Shown here in pieces: positions 61,221 to 64,000 of a DNA stretch of 64,000 bases. The position numbers and the translations under genes were made by a program. Under the pieces are notes generated by a model, which was given only the letters and a program-made list of their open reading frames with translations, had not been told where the DNA came from and ran no database searches. How positions within the stretch are numbered: the stretch's first letter is position 1; each line of letters starts with the position of its first letter. This DNA comes from Hydractinia symbiolongicarpus (lineage: Eukaryota; Cnidaria; Hydrozoa; Anthoathecata; Hydractiniidae), in contig NC_079880.1 of assembly GCF_029227915.1 (NCBI RefSeq), positions 1,304,001-1,368,000 of the forward strand, read 5' to 3'.

Positions 61221-64000
61221 AAAGTTAGTTCAATTAAGTCCCACAGTCAATCGTTTCGTTGTTAAAAGCGATGCATCCTAGTAATATCAGATAAATATCT
61301 CTAAATACATGTTGGTACAAATATGTGAATTAAGCGTTGAAACTCAAACGAACTGACACCGTTAGAAAGTCAGTGAAATGTAGTATTTGAAACTGTTTTT
61401 ATTTCTTCGGCGCGCGCCAACAGCTAGGATTGGTGCCTAAGTAAAAAATGACTTTCTTATCTCAATTTTTAATTGAAGCGCTTCCACAGCGCCCGGTGTA
61501 ATCGCTGAGTTTCGGCAATCATTTCAAATTAAGAAGAATGTTATTTCTTGAAGTCCAATTGTCTCGCTTTCACATTTACAGGGTCACAGTCCATAGTCAG
61601 TTCAATTAAGTCCCGCAGTCAATCGTTTCGCTGTTAAAAGCCATACAACCTAGTAATACCCGAAAAGTATCAAGAAATACATGTTGGTACGATTATGTGA
61701 CCCAACCGTTTAAACTCAAACGGACTGACACCGTTAGAAAGTCAATGAAATGTAGTTTTTGAAACTGTCGCTATTTCTTCAGCGCGCGATAACGGTTAGG
61801 ATTGGTCCCACAGTAAATAATGACATATTAATTTAAATTTTTAAATGAAGCGCTACAACAGCGCCCAGTCTAATCGCTGAGGTTAGGCAATCATGTCAAA
61901 TTAAGAAGAATACTATCTCTTGGAGTCCAATTTTCTCATTTATCACATTGATCAGGTCAAAGTCCAAGGTTGGTTCAATTAAGTCCCACAGTCAATCGTT
62001 TCACTGTTAAAAGCGATGCAACCTAGTAATATCAGATAAATATCGCTAAATACATGTTGGTACGAATATGTGACTCAACCGTTGTAACTCAAACGGATTG
62101 ATACTGTTAGAAAGTCAATGAAATGTAGTATTTGAAACTGTCGCTATTTCTTCAGCGCGCGATAACGGCTACGATTGGTCCCACAGTAAAGAATGACTTA
62201 TTTACCTAAACTTTTAAATGAAGCGCTGCCACAGCGCCCAGTGTAATCGCTGAGTTCCGGCAATCACGTCAAATCAAGAAGAATGTCATTTCTTGGAGTC
62301 CAATTATCTCACTTTTACATTTACAGGGTCACAGTCCATAATCAGTTCAATTAAGTCCCACAGTCAATCGTTTCGCTTTTAAATGCCATACAACTTAGTA
62401 ATACCTGAAAAATATCAATAAATACATGTTGGTACGAATATGTGACTCAAGCGTTGTAACTCAAACGGATTGATACTGTTAAAAAGTCAATGAAATGTAG
62501 TTTTTGAAACTGTCGGTATTTCTTCAGCTCGCGATAACTGCTAGGATTGGTCCCACAGTACAAAAATGACTTTTTCATCTTAATTCTTAAATGAAGCGCT
62601 ACCACAGCGACCAGTGTAGACGCTGAGTTTCGGCAATCATGTCAAATTAAGAACAATGTTATTTCTTGGAGTCCAATTGTCTCCTTTATCACATTTATCA
62701 GGTCACAGTCCAAAGTTAGTTCAATTATGTCCCACAGTCAATCGTTTCATTGTTAAAGGCGATGCAACCTAGTAATATCCGAAAAATATCGCTAAATTCA
62801 TGTTGGTACGAATATGTGACGCAACCGTTGTAACTCAAACGGACTGACACCGTTAGAAAGTCAATGAAATAAGGTTTTTGAAACTGTCGCTATTTCTTCA
62901 GGGCGCGATAACGGCTAGGATTGGTCCCACAGTAAAGAAAGACTTATTAATTTAAATTTTTAAATGAAGTGCTACAACAGCGCCCAGTGTAATCGCTGAG
63001 TTTAGGCAATCATGTCGAATTAAGAAGAATGCTATTTCTTGGAGTCCAATTTTTTCATTTATCACATTTATCAGGTCACAGTCAAAAGTTAGTTCAATTA
63101 AGTCCCACAGTCAATTGTTTCGCTGTTAAAAGCCATACAACCTAGTAATACCTGAAAAATATCAAGAAATACATGTTGGTACGAATATATGACGCAACCG
63201 TTGTAACTCAAACGGATTGATACTGTTAAAAAGTCAATGAAATGTAGTTTTTGAAACTGTCGCTATTTCTTCAGCGCGCGATAACGGCTAGGATTGGTCC
63301 CACAGTAAACAATGACTTTTTCATCTTAATTCTTAAATGAAGCGCTACCACAGCGCCAAGTGTAGTCGCTGAGTTTCGGCAATCATGTCAAATTAAGAGC
63401 AATGTTTTTTCTTGGTGTCCAATTGTCTCATTTATCACATTCATCAGGTCACAGTCCAAAGTTAGTTCAATTAAGTCCCACAGTCAATCGTTTCATTGTT
63501 AAAGGCGATGCAACCTAGTAATACCTGAAAAATATCAAGAAATACATGTTGGTACGAATATGTGACTCAAGCGTTGTAACTCAAACGGATTGATACTGTT
63601 AAAAAGTCAATGAAATGTAGTTTTTGAAACTGTTGCTATTTCTTCAGCTCGCGATAACTGCTAGGATTGGTCCCACAGTACAAAAATGACTTTTTCATCT
63701 TATTTCTTAAATGAAGCGCTACCACAGCGACCAGTGTAGTCGCTGAGTTTCGGCAATCATGTCAAATGAAGAACAATGTTATTTCGTGGAGTCCAATTGT
63801 CTCATTTATCACATTCATCAGGTCACAGTCCAAAGTTAGTTCAATTAAGTCCCACAGTCAATCGTTTCATTGTTAAAGGCGATGCAACCTAGTAATATCG
63901 GAAAAATATCGCTAAAAACATGTTGGTACGAATATGTGACCCAACCGTTGTAACTCAAACGGACTGACACCGTTGGAAAGCCAATGAAATGTAGTTTTTG

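Larger units (their letters stand above)
1..64000. repeat. Satellite DNA array, ~373-bp monomer, ~171.5 copies
   Basis: Every part of the window aligns to the same ~373-bp unit. For example, the phase point just after GGTCACAG falls at 1, 374, 1121, 9700, 13046, 23134, 29853, 39552, 48974 and 63829. These distances are whole numbers of ~373-bp monomers once the listed indels are counted. All monomers lie in one direction. Neighbouring monomers often differ by many bases, while monomers 2-14 units apart can be almost identical, which is higher-order repeat organisation. No unrelated insertion was found. Such arrays usually form centromeric or pericentromeric heterochromatin; that role is inferred from the family type, not shown. 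The array continues beyond both edges of the window. Confidence 0.98.
48974..64000 (+). repeat. Array domain G: ~40 mixed monomers; type 2 returns
   Basis: Type 2 copies reappear from 50141. Markers are CAAAGTCCAAGGTTGG, CCAGTCTAATCGCTGAGG, GCGCTGCCACAGCGCC, ATCGCTAAAAACATG, TGAAATAAGGTTTTTG and TCAAGCGGACTGACACC. HORs of four monomers (1465 bp) and six monomers (2238 bp) are listed separately. The window ends inside a type-1 monomer (63829-64000, 172 bp). Confidence 0.82.

Noticed and set aside
1-64000. CRISPR array
   Set aside because: The repeat unit is ~373 bp with no unique spacers and no cas genes; the layout is a satellite.
1-64000. CENP-B box (TTCG-N4-A-N2-CGGG)
   Set aside because: Neither strand of the representative monomer has the CGGG half at the right distance from a TTCG; TTCGGCAATCATG is the closest and fails.
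1-64000. Transposable element or LTR as origin of the repeat
   Set aside because: No terminal inverted repeats, long terminal repeats, target-site duplications, poly-A tail or transposase/RT frames were seen.
1-64000. rRNA spacer, histone or snRNA tandem gene cluster
   Set aside because: No rRNA, histone or snRNA sequence is recognisable in the monomer, and monomer divergence is too high for a conserved RNA gene.

Overview
The whole window is one uninterrupted eukaryotic satellite-DNA array. A monomer of about 373 bp (usually 372-374 bp) is repeated head to tail, always in the same orientation, from the first base to the last. By counting there are about 171 complete monomers plus a 172-bp partial one at the right edge. 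I found no protein-coding gene, RNA gene, transposon, CRISPR array or stretch of unique DNA. The few open frames (64-72 codons) are chance frames inside the monomer. 373 is not a multiple of 3, so no frame can run through the array. Long tandem arrays with nested higher-order repeats (HORs) are typical of centromeric or pericentromeric heterochromatin, but nothing in the sequence proves a centromere. I do not recognise the monomer as a named satellite. A counted segment (31741-32100) is 37.5% G+C with 15 CpGs against about 12.7 expected. CpG is therefore not depleted, which fits a lightly methylated genome such as many invertebrates better than a vertebrate. This is only a hint.

Monomers fall into two main types. 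Type 1 has a GCGATG(CAACC) core followed by ATATCGCTAAAT. Type 2 has GCCATACAAC followed by ATACCTGAAAAATATCAAG. About 31 monomers are type 2. They are interspersed from 0 to 28 kb and from 50 to 64 kb, and absent for 22 kb in between.

Layout in seven neighbourhoods, cut at monomer boundaries: A (1-9699) mixed old variants with 6/7-mer and 5-mer HORs; B (9700-13045) a short tract with a recent single-monomer duplication; C (13046-23133) a mosaic of 2-, 4-, 5-, 6- and 8-monomer offsets, ending in a 1870-bp tandem duplication with no differences that I could find; D (23134-29852) a 6-mer HOR present twice; E (29853-39551) type-1-only monomers with 9-mer and 7-mer offsets; F (39552-48973) a 13/14-monomer HOR marked by a recurrent 42-bp deletion and a recurrent 77-bp insertion containing a micro-inversion; G (48974-64000) mixed types with a 1465-bp 4-mer duplication and a 2238-bp 6-mer family.

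The units do not work together as genes. What can be read is a history of expansion: old divergent monomers, partial gene conversion or unequal exchange that made chimeric monomers, and young block duplications of 1.5-5 kb. The most unusual structure is the small inverted segment in domain F. It looks like a template-switch event that was later copied as part of a higher-order repeat.
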